Of a DNA stretch of 64,000 nt, positions 10,020-18,369 are shown in pieces. Each line of letters starts with the position of its first letter. Positions within the stretch are counted from its first letter, which is position 1. The stretch lies in the NCBI GenBank assembly GCA_019973575.1, contig BPUI01000001.1, positions 1,438,342 to 1,502,341 of the forward strand. The letters run 5' to 3'. The notes beneath the pieces are model-generated. The model did no database searches. It saw only the letters and a list, made by a program, of their open reading frames with translations, and was not told the DNA's origin. The position numbers and the translations under genes are program-made. The stretch comes from Gemmatimonadetes bacterium T265. Its GTDB lineage: Bacteria > Gemmatimonadota > Gemmatimonadetes > Gemmatimonadales > Gemmatimonadaceae.

Positions 10020-11672
10020 ATGCGTCTGACCCGTCGTCCCGGCCGGATGGCCGCCGTCGCCACCGTTGCCCTCGTGCCGCTCGTGGCCGGCGGGTGGCTC
10101 GCCCAGTCGCGCGGCGCGCGCGAGGGCCCCGCGCTCCTCGAGCAGGTCATGGGGCTCGTGTCGCAGCGTTTCGTCGACACCGTCGGCGCGGGGATGCTCT
10201 ACGAGAAGGCGGCGCGCGGGCTCGTGAAGGAGCTCAACGACCCGTACTCGGAGCTGTTCACGCCGAAGCAGATCGCCGACTTCACGCGCAACACGAACGG
10301 GCGCTACGCGGGGATCGGGATGGAGATCACGGCGCCGCAGAACGGCTACGTGACGGTGGCGCGCGTCTTCCCGCACTCGCCGGCCGAGGGCGCGGGGGTG
10401 CAGGAGGGCGACCGCATCGCGGGGATCGACACGGCGAACGCGAAGGGGTGGACGAGCAGCCAGGTGCAGAACGGGCTGTTAGGCCAGCCCGGCACGCCGG
10501 TCACGGTGAAGTTCCTGCGCCCGGGCGTCGCGCAGCCGATCGTCGCGCGGCTCACGCGCGCGATCATCCACGTGCCCGCGGTGCAGTTCTCCGTCGTGCT
10601 CGACGGCACGGTGGGCTACGTGCCGGTGCAGCGCTTCAACGAGACGACGGCGCAGGAGATCGGCGACGCGATCCGCTCGCTCGAGCGGCAGGGCGCGAAG
10701 AGCCTCGTGCTCGACCTGCGCGACAACGGCGGCGGCATCCTCGACCAGGCGGTGGCGACGAGCAACCTGTTCATGCGCCGCGGCCAGGAGGTCCTGAGCC
10801 AGCGCGGGCGGCAGGGCGAGTCGCAGGTCTACGTGGCGACCGAGCAGCCGCTCGCGCCGACGATCCCGATGGTCGTGATGACGAACGGCGGCACGGCGTC
10901 GGCGTCGGAGATCGTCGCGGGCGCGCTGCAGGACCACGACCGCGCGCTCGTCGTCGGGACGACGAGCTTCGGCAAGGGGCTCGTGCAGACGCTCTTCCCG
11001 CTCGACGGCGGCTACGCGTTGAAGCTGACGACGGCCAAGTGGTTCACGCCCACCGGGCGCTCGATCCACAAGGAGCGCCGGCTGCAGGCGGACGGCCAGT
11101 TCGTCGAGGTGCACCCGGACTCGCTCGAGACCGACTCCGCCAAGAAGGCGCGCCCGGTATACCGGAGCGACGCGGGGCGCGTGGTATACGGCGGCGGCGC
11201 GATCACGCCCGACGTCTCGGTCAAGCCCGACACGCTCACGACGCCGGAGCAGACGCTGGCGAAGGCAGTCGCGCCGAAGTCGGTCGAGTTCTTCAACGCG
11301 CTCAACGACATCGCCTTCGAGCAGAAGGGGCGCGTGCGGCCGGACTTCACCGTCCAGCCGGCGTGGCGCGAGGCGCTGTACCAGAAGCTCGTGCAGGCCA
11401 AGGTCCCGGTGGACCGCGCGCAGTGGGACGCGGGGCACGCGTGGGCGGACCGCTACATCGAGCAGCGCGTCGCGCGGGTGGCGTTCGGCGACACGACGGC
11501 GTTCCGGCACCAGATGAAGGACGACGTGCAGCTGGAGCGCGCGGTGCAGATCCTCAAGCGCGGCGGGACGCAGCGCGACCTGTTCGCGGTGGCGCAGGCG
11601 ATGGCGCCGGCGAGCACGGCCAACCGTACGGTGCCGCCGCGGCCGACGACGGCGTCGACGCCGGAGCGTTAG
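10020..11672 (+). CDS. C-terminal processing peptidase, S41 family
   Basis: A 550-residue CtpA-type protease. It has an N-terminal signal or anchor helix, a conserved YEKAARGLVKELNDPYSELF region, a PDZ domain at about residues 95-180, and a protease core with Ser about 293 in GGTASASE and general-base Lys about 319 in SFGKGLVQT, the spacing expected for S41A. A C-terminal extension of about 180 residues follows. It acts in the periplasm, trimming or degrading envelope proteins. ATG 10020 is preceded by an upstream-open frame without sense. A strong terminator follows 17 nt after the stop. Confidence 0.93.
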   Translation: MRLTRRPGRMAAVATVALVPLVAGGWLAQSRGAREGPALLEQVMGLVSQRFVDTVGAGMLYEKAARGLVKELNDPYSELFTPKQIADFTRNTNGRYAGIGMEITAPQNGYVTVARVFPHSPAEGAGVQEGDRIAGIDTANAKGWTSSQVQNGLLGQPGTPVTVKFLRPGVAQPIVARLTRAIIHVPAVQFSVVLDGTVGYVPVQRFNETTAQEIGDAIRSLERQGAKSLVLDLRDNGGGILDQAVATSNLFMRRGQEVLSQRGRQGESQVYVATEQPLAPTIPMVVMTNGGTASASEIVAGALQDHDRALVVGTTSFGKGLVQTLFPLDGGYALKLTTAKWFTPTGRSIHKERRLQADGQFVEVHPDSLETDSAKKARPVYRSDAGRVVYGGGAITPDVSVKPDTLTTPEQTLAKAVAPKSVEFFNALNDIAFEQKGRVRPDFTVQPAWREALYQKLVQAKVPVDRAQWDAGHAWADRYIEQRVARVAFGDTTAFRHQMKDDVQLERAVQILKRGGTQRDLFAVAQAMAPASTANRTVPPRPTTASTPER

Positions 11673-11689
11673 TCCGTCGCGGCGGGGCG

Positions 11690-11727
11690 GCGAAGCGGGC
11701 GGGCCCACGCGGGCCCGCCCGCTTCGC
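11690..11727. terminator. Bidirectional hairpin terminator between ctpA-like gene and ogt
   Basis: A perfect 17-bp stem (arms 11690-11706 and 11711-11727) with a 4-nt loop, followed by GTTT. It lies between the convergent protease and alkyltransferase genes and can serve both. Confidence 0.85.
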
Positions 11728-11729
11728 GT

Positions 11730-12269
11730 TTAGAGCAGCGGCAGCGTCGCGGACGCCGCCCGCGCGCCCTCGTGGCGCAGCAGCCAGCGCTTGCGCTCGA
11801 CGCCCCCGCCGAAGCCGGCGAGCGACCCGTCGGCGCCGACCACGCGGTGGCACGGGACGACGATCGACAGCGGGTTCCGTCCGTTCGCGCCGCCGACCGC
11901 GCGCACGGCCGACGGCGACCCGACGCGGCGCGCGAGCTCCGCGTAGCTGATCGTCTCGCCGAACGGGATCGCGCGCAGCGCGGCCCAGACGCGCGTCTGG
12001 AACGGCGTGCCGCGCGCGGCGAGCGGTAAGTCGAAAGTCGTGCGCGTGCCGGCGAAGTACGCGTCGAGTTGCGCGCGGGCCTCCGCGACGACGTCCGACG
12101 CCGGTCCGGCGCGGTCGGACGCCGGCGCCGACGCGGGGGCGATCCGCGCGGGGGCGACCGCGGCGGCGTGCTCGTGCGGCTCGAAGTAGACGGCGCGCAG
12201 GCCGGCGGCGTCGGCCACGACGAGCAGCGGACCGACGGGGCTGGGGATGGTGGTGTGGACGGTGGTCAC
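11730..12269 (-). CDS. ogt: Methylated-DNA--[protein]-cysteine S-methyltransferase
   Basis: A 179-residue suicide DNA repair protein that transfers the alkyl group of O6-methylguanine to its own cysteine. The active site PCHRV is at about residues 139-143. The preceding helix-turn-helix region is present ([27 protein letters not shown]), as is the C-terminal GFGGGVERKRWLL. A 30-residue Ala/Pro-rich insert sits at about residues 38-65. GTG 12269 is chosen because the sequence MTTVHTTIPSPVGPLLV then begins as in other members. It diverges from the beta-propeller gene. Confidence 0.93.
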   Translation of the reverse strand: MTTVHTTIPSPVGPLLVVADAAGLRAVYFEPHEHAAAVAPARIAPASAPASDRAGPASDVVAEARAQLDAYFAGTRTTFDLPLAARGTPFQTRVWAALRAIPFGETISYAELARRVGSPSAVRAVGGANGRNPLSIVVPCHRVVGADGSLAGFGGGVERKRWLLRHEGARAASATLPLL

Positions 12270-12393
12270 GTGGGGCGGCGGACGGGCGACGCGCTGTGGC
12301 GGCCGAGTATGGCGCCGTCCGGGGCGCGCCGCCAGCGGCGCCCGTCGCGCGGGCGCGTTCCCCGGGGCGCGTTCCCCCGCTAGCGTGCGTTCC

Positions 12394-13521
12394 ATGATCG
12401 CGCTCCCGACCTCCATGCGCCGCCGCGTCTCGCTCGTCGCGGGCGCGCTCGCCGTCCTGGCGCACCGGCCCGGTCCGGCCGGCGCGCAGGCGCCCATGCC
12501 CGCGGAGCCGCTCCCCGCGGCGCAACGCATCCCCACCGGCTCCCGCCCCGTCCCGGCCGACAGCGGCGAGCGCCACCTCGCCAACGTCCGGCAGCTCACC
12601 TTCGGCGGCGAGAACGCGGAGGCGTACTTCAGCGCCAACGGCAACTATCTCACCTTCCAGGGCCGCGTGGACCAGACGGGCTGCGACCAGCAGTTCGTCG
12701 TGCGCGTGGCCGACGGCGGCGGGCTGACGCGGGTCTCGCCCGGCGAAGGCAAGACGACCTGCGGCTTCTTCTACGGCGACGACCGGCGCGTGCTCTTTGG
12801 GTCCACACACGACAACGCGCGCGGCTGCCCCGCCCCGCCCGACAGGTCGCGCGGCTACGTCTGGAAGCTCGACGCGTACGACATCTACACCGCGGCCCGC
12901 GACGGGGCGGACGTCCGCCGCCTGACCAACTACGGCACCTACACCGCCGAGGCGGTCGTCTCGCCCGACGGGCGCCGGGTCGTGTTCACGTCGCTCAAGG
13001 ACGGGGACCTCGACATCTACACGATGAACGTCGACGGCACCGACGTCCGCCAACTCACCCACACGCTCGGCTACGACGGCGGCCCGTGGTGGAGCCCCGA
13101 CGGCACCCGGATCGTCTACCGCGCGTGGCACCCGACCGACTCGGCCGACGTCGCGCAGTACAGGGCGCTGCTCGCCGACCGCCTCGTGAAGCCCAACCGG
13201 ATGGAGCTCTGGGTGATGAACGCCGACGGCAGCGGCCAGCGCCAGATCACGCACCTCGGCGGGGCGAACTTCGGACCGAGTTGGACGGCGGACGGGCGGC
13301 GGCTCATCTTCTCGAGCAACTACCGGCAGCCGCGCACGGGGAACTTCGACCTCTACCTCGTGAACCTCGACGGGACGGGGCTGGAGCAGGTCACGACGAG
13401 CCCGACCTTCGACGGCTTCCCGATGTTCAGCCGCGACGGCCGGCGCCTCGTCTGGGCGTCCAACCGCCGCGGCGCCACCGCGGGGGAGACGAACCTGTTC
13501 GTCGCGGACTGGCGGGAGTGA
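12394..13521 (+). CDS. Secreted TolB-like PD40 beta-propeller protein
   Basis: 375 residues. A signal peptide ends near an AGAQA site (about residue 32). From residue 65 there are repeated WD40/PD40 blades, for example VRQLTFGGENAEAYFS, AEAVVSPDGRRVVFTS, GGPWWSPDGTRIVYRA, FGPSWTADGRRLIFSS and GFPMFSRDGRRLVWAS, each pairing an SPDG turn with a hydrophobic strand. These resemble TolB propeller repeats. No enzymatic domain is attached, so a periplasmic protein- or ligand-binding role is likely. ATG 12394; 124 nt from the divergent ogt start. Confidence 0.85.
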   Translation: MIALPTSMRRRVSLVAGALAVLAHRPGPAGAQAPMPAEPLPAAQRIPTGSRPVPADSGERHLANVRQLTFGGENAEAYFSANGNYLTFQGRVDQTGCDQQFVVRVADGGGLTRVSPGEGKTTCGFFYGDDRRVLFGSTHDNARGCPAPPDRSRGYVWKLDAYDIYTAARDGADVRRLTNYGTYTAEAVVSPDGRRVVFTSLKDGDLDIYTMNVDGTDVRQLTHTLGYDGGPWWSPDGTRIVYRAWHPTDSADVAQYRALLADRLVKPNRMELWVMNADGSGQRQITHLGGANFGPSWTADGRRLIFSSNYRQPRTGNFDLYLVNLDGTGLEQVTTSPTFDGFPMFSRDGRRLVWASNRRGATAGETNLFVADWRE

Positions 13522-13654
13522 GCGCGGCCGACCGCACCGCCTAACGGTCCGGCCACACCCCGGTCGTTGTGACGCGGCGCACACTCTGCCCGGCTCCGGG
13601 GCGGACGACGCCGTTGCTCGCCGCCGCGGGTGTGCGTCGGTAGCATACGGCAAA

Positions 13655-13951
13655 ATGTCCCCCACCCCGGCCGTCATGCCTCCCGCCACCCTGCTGCACG
13701 AGATGGCCGCGCGCCGCCGCGACGAGGCGCGCGCGGCGGACCGCGACCGGACCCGCGACTTCATCCGCACGGGGCTGGAGTGCGTGGGCTGGGGCGCGAT
13801 CGGACTCGTCGGGATCGGGTGGGCGGTGCACACGACGGACGAGACGCTCGGGACGGCGGCGTTTTGGGCCGGGCTGGGAATCGGGAACGGGGGATGGCTG
13901 TTCTCGGTGCTGGGGGCGTACCGCCGAGGGGAGCGGAGGGGGGACTGGTAG
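13655..13951 (+). CDS. Small two-helix membrane protein
   Basis: 98 residues with a basic, amphipathic N-terminal half (LLHEMAARRRDEARAADRDR) and two hydrophobic segments (about residues 44-58 and 68-88), ending RRGERRGDW. Not recognised as any named family. It stands alone, with its stop 24 nt before the family A inverted repeat. Confidence 0.55.
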   Translation: MSPTPAVMPPATLLHEMAARRRDEARAADRDRTRDFIRTGLECVGWGAIGLVGIGWAVHTTDETLGTAAFWAGLGIGNGGWLFSVLGAYRRGERRGDW

Positions 13952-13974
13952 GATCGCGCCGGGTCTACCGGGGC

Positions 13975-14280
13975 GGGTAGGGCGACGGGCGGGGCGTGGG
14001 TGGGAGCGCGCGCCAGATAGGCGCTCGCGGGGAGGTCGTTGGGGCGGGGCAGCAAGGGCGGGGCAAGACCCGCGGCGCCCGTGACGCGGAGCGGGAACGA
14101 GCGGTGGGTCGGGCACGGCCGGGACCGGCCCTGACCCTGTCGTTCGGTCAACCGCCGTCCCCGCCCCGTGGCTCCGCCCCGGTCCTCTGCCCCGCCCGGC
14201 CCGGAACCGCCCCAGCGACCTGCCCGCGAGCGCCTATCTGGCGCGCTCCCCCACCCACGCCCCACCCGTCGCCCTTCCCG
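13975..14280. repeat. Dispersed intergenic repeat, family A, copy 3 (complete inverted repeat)
   Basis: Left arm 13975-14046 is the reverse complement of right arm 14207-14280 with few mismatches. Both contain the CAGATAGGCGCTCGCGGG block or its complement. About 160 bp between the arms shares the CCCGCGGCGCCCGTGACGC block with copy 2. It fills the space between a plus-strand gene end and the end of the cobalamin operon. Confidence 0.85.
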
Positions 14281-14307
14281 CTCCGACCGATCCGCGACGC
14301 TCGCCGC

Positions 14308-14985
14308 TCAAGTCTCGGAGCGGCCGTTCCACCTTTCCCCCTCGGCATTCGAGAACAGCAGTTCCGCGCGCCGGCAATCCGCATCAAGCTCTCCGCCCGC
14401 GAACCGTAAGCCCGTGACCGTTGCGTGGTCGACCCGGACCCGAAACGCGACCTCCTTCGGCAGGCCGAACGCGTGCACGAGCAGCGCCCGGATACTCCCC
14501 GCGTGCGCTACGGCCGCCACCTCGCGCACCCCGTCCGCCTGGGCCGCCGCGACCGTGTCGCGCAGCCACTCCGCCGCGCGCGCGATGACGTCGTCGAAGC
14601 CTTCCCCGCCGGGCGCCCTCGCGTTCTGCCAGTCCGCCATCCAAGCGCCTAACGCCGGCCCGTCCTCGCGCTCCAGGTCGGCCCAGGTGCGCCCGTCCCA
14701 CCGGCCGAAGTTCATCTCGCGCAGACGGGCGTCGGCCGGCACCGGCGCCGCGGCGCCCCACTCGGCGGCGAGGACCGCGGCGGACTCGCGGGCGCGGGCG
14801 AGGTCGCTCGCGACGAGGCGCGGCGGGCGGGGGTGGGGCCACCCCTCGGCGAGCCGGGCGAGGGCTTCGCGCGCGCCCGGCGCGAGCGGCAGGTCGGCGT
14901 GCCCGACGCAGCGCCCCTCCGCCCCCGCGGCGGCGCCGTGGCGCACGAGGTACAGCGTGACGGCCGCGCCTAACGCCGAAGCCAC
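14308..14985 (-). CDS. cobC: Alpha-ribazole phosphatase (histidine phosphatase family)
   Basis: A 225-residue histidine phosphatase with the catalytic LYLVRHGAAA motif near residue 12, an ASDLARARESA motif and a late VAHAGSIRALL histidine. Position directly after cobS in a cobalamin operon points to CobC, which dephosphorylates alpha-ribazole-5'-phosphate or adenosylcobalamin-5'-phosphate. GTG 14985 overlaps the cobS end by 16 nt; the codons MASALGAAV precede the conserved TLYLVRHG. It is the last gene of the operon and is followed by the family A inverted repeat. Confidence 0.85.
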   Translation of the reverse strand: MASALGAAVTLYLVRHGAAAGAEGRCVGHADLPLAPGAREALARLAEGWPHPRPPRLVASDLARARESAAVLAAEWGAAAPVPADARLREMNFGRWDGRTWADLEREDGPALGAWMADWQNARAPGGEGFDDVIARAAEWLRDTVAAAQADGVREVAAVAHAGSIRALLVHAFGLPKEVAFRVRVDHATVTGLRFAGGELDADCRRAELLFSNAEGERWNGRSET

Positions 14986-15767
14986 GCCGAGGCGAGCAGG
15001 AGGTACGTCGCGAGCTCGACGAGCTGGTTGGCGGCGCCGAGGCAGTCGCCGGTCGTGCCGCCGATGCGTCGGCGGAAGTAGCGTGCGGCGAGCGCGGTGA
15101 CCGCGGCCGCGAGGGCGAGGGCCGCGACGACGGCCGCGGGGCCGAGCGGCGCGAGGGCGGCGGCCGTGACGCCGGCGGAGAGCGCGCTGCCGGCGGCGAG
15201 GCGCGGGCCGGTCACGGCCGCCGCGAACGGCTTTGCCTTCGCGCCCGCCTCGTCCTGGCGCACGTAGGGCAGGCCCCAGATGAGCGGCAGGCTCGACCAG
15301 CGGCCTAACGTGTGCGCGGCGACGAGCGCGCGCGCCGCCGTCCCGGCGTCCGCGGCGGCGATCGCGGCCAGGGCGCCGACCTTCGTGAGCAGGACGAGGG
15401 CGAGGCCCACGGCGCCGTACGAGCCGATGCGGCTGTCCTTCATGATCGCGAGCACCTGCGCCGGTTCCCACCCGCCGCCGAAGCCGTCGCAGCTGTCGGC
15501 GAGCGCGTCCTCGTGGAACGCGCCCGTGACCCGCACCGTCGCCGCGGTCGAGAGCGCGGCGGCGACGAAGGGGGGCCAGACGCGCGCGGCGGCCCAGAGC
15601 GCCGCGCCCCCGACGAGCCCGACCACGACGCCGACGAGCGGGAAGTACGCCGTCGAGCGCGCGAGCCACGCCGGGTCGTGGCCGACCCAGCGCGGGCACG
15701 GGATGCGGGTCAGGAACATGACCGCCGTGAAGAACACCCGCAGCTCGGTCACGGCCGCCGTCCACAC
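14970..15767 (-). CDS. cobS: Adenosylcobinamide-GDP ribazoletransferase (cobalamin synthase)
   Basis: A 265-residue integral membrane enzyme that joins adenosylcobinamide-GDP and alpha-ribazole (phosphate). It carries the family landmarks LTRIPCP, AYFPLVG, GAFHEDALADSCDGFGGG with its acidic metal site, MKDSRIGSYG, and a late RRIGGTTGDCLGAANQ motif, with about six hydrophobic segments. The GTG at 15767 is used; an in-frame GTG four codons later (VTELRVFF) is an alternative. It starts 18 nt after the bluB-cobT stop. Confidence 0.95.
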   Translation of the reverse strand: MWTAAVTELRVFFTAVMFLTRIPCPRWVGHDPAWLARSTAYFPLVGVVVGLVGGAALWAAARVWPPFVAAALSTAATVRVTGAFHEDALADSCDGFGGGWEPAQVLAIMKDSRIGSYGAVGLALVLLTKVGALAAIAAADAGTAARALVAAHTLGRWSSLPLIWGLPYVRQDEAGAKAKPFAAAVTGPRLAAGSALSAGVTAAALAPLGPAAVVAALALAAAVTALAARYFRRRIGGTTGDCLGAANQLVELATYLLLASAWLRR

Positions 15768-15785
15768 CGGTCCGCCGCGCCTCCG

Positions 15786-17690
15786 TTAGTCAGCCCCGCG
15801 CGCGTCGAGCGGCGGGTCGATCCCGGCCTCGGCGAACGTGCGCACGTCGGCGAGGAGCGCGCACGCCGCGCCGACGAGCGGGAGTGCGAGCGCCGCGCCG
15901 GAGGCCTCGCCGAGCCGGAGGTCGAGGGTGAGCAGCGGCTCCAGCCCGAGCCGGTCGAGCACGACGCCGTGCGCGCGTTCGGCGGAGCGGTGCGAGGCGA
16001 CGAGGTAGTCGGCCGCGTGCGGCGCGAGGCGGACGGCGGCGAGCGCAGCGACGCCGGTGATGAAGCCGTCGAGCACGACGGGCGTGTGGGCCGCCGCGGC
16101 CGCGAGCACGGCGCCGACGAGCGCGGTGATCTCGAAGCCGCCGGCCTGCGCGAGGTGTCCCAGCACCTCGTCGTGCGGGTCGGCGTCGGGCGCGTTCTCC
16201 GCGGCCCGGGCGCGCGCGAGCGCGCGGGCGACGGCGGCCGTCTTGCGCGCCCGCGCGCGCGCGCCGACGCCGGTGCCCGCGCCGACGACGTCCTCCGCGG
16301 CGGCCCCGGTCAGCAGGGCGAGCAGCGCGGCGGCGCTCGTCGTGTTGCCGATCCCGACCTCGCCTAACGCGATCACGTCGGCGGGCGGGCCGTCGCGCAC
16401 GGCGGCCGCGCCGGCCGCGACCGCGGCGGCGGCCTCGGCGCGCGTCATCGCCGGGCCGGCGGCGAGGTTGCGCGTGCCGCGCCGCACCTTGGCCGCGCGC
16501 ACGCGCGCCCCCGCCCCGAACGCGTGGTCCACGCCGACGTCGACGACCTCGGGCGTGACGCCCTGGTGGCGGAGGAGCGCGTTCACGACGGCGCCGCCGG
16601 CCACCATGTTGTAGCAGAGGCGCGCGGTGACCTCGGCCCGGTACGCGCTCACCCCCTCGGCCGTGATGCCGTGGTCGCCCGCGAAGACGAGCACGCGCCG
16701 CCGCGCCGCGGACGGCGCGTCGCGCCCCTGCGCGGCGGCGAGGCGGACCGCGAGGTCTTCCACGCGCCCCATGCTCCCGCGAGGCATCGCGAGCGCGTCG
16801 AGCCGGGCGCGCACGCGCGCGGCGCGCGCGCCGCCGGGGTCGGCCGGGGGGACGGCGGCGGCGAGTGCGCGGGGCGACGCGTCGGGCTGGGCGGACGGGC
16901 CTAACGCGTCGGGGCCGTCCCGGTCGGCCGGGTCTTCCGTCCGGCGGAGGCGGACCCCCGCGTCCGCGGGGGTGGCGGGGCGACCGCCGTCGTTCACTCC
17001 GCGCGCGTCGTCCCACCGCTCTTCGTGGACGAGCGCGTCGAGCGGCAGGCGCCGCCGCCAGCCGGTCGCCTCGAGCATCGGAGTCGGCGCGAACTCGACC
17101 GGGTACCCGACGCAGAGGAACGCGACCGGGACCACGTGCGCGGGCAGGCCGAGCGCGCGCGCGAGCTCGGCGTTGTCGACGATGCTCACCCAGCCGACCC
17201 CGACGCCCTCGGCGCGCGCGGCGAGCCAGAGGTTCTGGACGGCGAGGCAGGTGCTGTAGCGGTCCGTCTCGGGGATCGAGTCGCGGCCGAGCACGTGCGG
17301 GCCGCCGCGCGCGGTGTCGCAGGTGACGCAGACCGAGAGCGGCGCGTCGAGGATGCCCTGCAGCTTGAGCGCGCCGTAGGCGGCGCGGCGGTCGTCGGCG
17401 TAGCGGGCGGCCGCGCGCGCGGTCGCCTCACGGAACAGCCGGTAGAGCTCCGCCTTGCGCGCCGCGCTCCGGACGAGGACGAAGTCCCACGGCTGCATGA
17501 GGCCGACCGAGCCCGCGCGGTGCGCCGCCTCGAGCAGACGTCGCAGCACGGGCTCGGGCACCGGGTCGGGGCGGAAGTTGCGCACGTCGCGCCGCAGCGC
17601 GATCGCGTCGTACACGGCCCGCTTCGCGTCGGGCGGGAACTCGCCGGCCGCTCCGTTAGGCGCCGCCTCCGCGCCGGCCCCGCCGCTCAC
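15786..17690 (-). CDS. Fusion of DMB synthase (BluB) and nicotinate-nucleotide:DMB phosphoribosyltransferase (CobT)
   Basis: One 634-residue frame without internal stop. Residues about 20-225 are a flavin nitroreductase-fold BluB ([50 protein letters not shown]), which uses O2 to convert FMNH2 to 5,6-dimethylbenzimidazole. A Pro/Asp-rich linker of about 60 residues follows. Residues about 285-634 are CobT, with [27 protein letters not shown], the [14 protein letters not shown] loop near 448 and the catalytic Glu of [11 protein letters not shown] near 593. CobT turns DMB into alpha-ribazole phosphate, so product and substrate are linked. GTG 17690 overlaps the cobO stop (GTGA). Confidence 0.93.
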   Translation of the reverse strand: MSGGAGAEAAPNGAAGEFPPDAKRAVYDAIALRRDVRNFRPDPVPEPVLRRLLEAAHRAGSVGLMQPWDFVLVRSAARKAELYRLFREATARAAARYADDRRAAYGALKLQGILDAPLSVCVTCDTARGGPHVLGRDSIPETDRYSTCLAVQNLWLAARAEGVGVGWVSIVDNAELARALGLPAHVVPVAFLCVGYPVEFAPTPMLEATGWRRRLPLDALVHEERWDDARGVNDGGRPATPADAGVRLRRTEDPADRDGPDALGPSAQPDASPRALAAAVPPADPGGARAARVRARLDALAMPRGSMGRVEDLAVRLAAAQGRDAPSAARRRVLVFAGDHGITAEGVSAYRAEVTARLCYNMVAGGAVVNALLRHQGVTPEVVDVGVDHAFGAGARVRAAKVRRGTRNLAAGPAMTRAEAAAAVAAGAAAVRDGPPADVIALGEVGIGNTTSAAALLALLTGAAAEDVVGAGTGVGARARARKTAAVARALARARAAENAPDADPHDEVLGHLAQAGGFEITALVGAVLAAAAAHTPVVLDGFITGVAALAAVRLAPHAADYLVASHRSAERAHGVVLDRLGLEPLLTLDLRLGEASGAALALPLVGAACALLADVRTFAEAGIDPPLDARGAD

Positions 17691-18331
17691 AGCTCGATCC
17701 CCGGCTGCGCGCCGACGCCCTGGTCCTCGTACGGGTGCTTCACGAGGCGCATCTCGGTGACGAGGTCCGCGGCGGCGACGAGCGCGTCGGGCGCGTCGCG
17801 GCCGGTGACGACGACGTGCGTGCCGGCCGGGCGCGCGCGGATCGCGGCGACGACCTCGTCCACGTCGAGCCAGCCGTAGCTGAAGGCGTACGTCATCTCG
17901 TCGAAGATGAGCACGTCGTACTCGCCGCCGGCGAGCGCGGCGCGGCACCGCTCCCAGCCGGCCGCGGCGAGCGCGCGGTCGGCCGCGAGGTCGTCGGAGA
18001 GCCAGGTGAAGCCGTCGCCGAGCGCGACGATCTCGACGCCGAGCCGGGCGGCGGCGACGTGCTCGCCGTAGGGGTCGGCGGCGCTCTTGATGAACTGGAA
18101 CATGCCGACGCGCATCCCGCGCCCCGCGGCGCGCAGCAGGATGCCTAACGCTGCGGTCGTCTTCCCCTTGCCGTGCCCGGTGTTGACGATGAGCAGCCCG
18201 TGGCGCCGCTCGCGCGGGGGGACGCGGTACGGGCCGGGCCGCTTCCGCTTGGGGCGCGGGGCGCGGCGGCCGCCGGGCGTGGTCGCGCCCGCGTCGGGGG
18301 GCGGGGTGGTCGGGTCGGTCGCGTCAGCCAT
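17687..18331 (-). CDS. cobO: Corrinoid adenosyltransferase (CobO/BtuR type)
   Basis: A 214-residue ATP:cob(I)yrinic acid/cobalamin adenosyltransferase. After a basic Pro-rich N-terminus of about 45 residues comes the P-loop [13 protein letters not shown], then [27 protein letters not shown] and VVTGRDAP, all typical of CobO/CobA. It adds the 5'-deoxyadenosyl ligand to imported corrinoid. It lies between the btuB-type receptor and bluB-cobT, consistent with adenosylation straight after uptake. Start ATG 18331. Confidence 0.95.
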   Translation of the reverse strand: MADATDPTTPPPDAGATTPGGRRAPRPKRKRPGPYRVPPRERRHGLLIVNTGHGKGKTTAALGILLRAAGRGMRVGMFQFIKSAADPYGEHVAAARLGVEIVALGDGFTWLSDDLAADRALAAAGWERCRAALAGGEYDVLIFDEMTYAFSYGWLDVDEVVAAIRARPAGTHVVVTGRDAPDALVAAADLVTEMRLVKHPYEDQGVGAQPGIEL

Positions 18332-18369
18332 CGGAGGCGGAAAGGTGGGCCTGGAGTCGCGTCCCGCGT

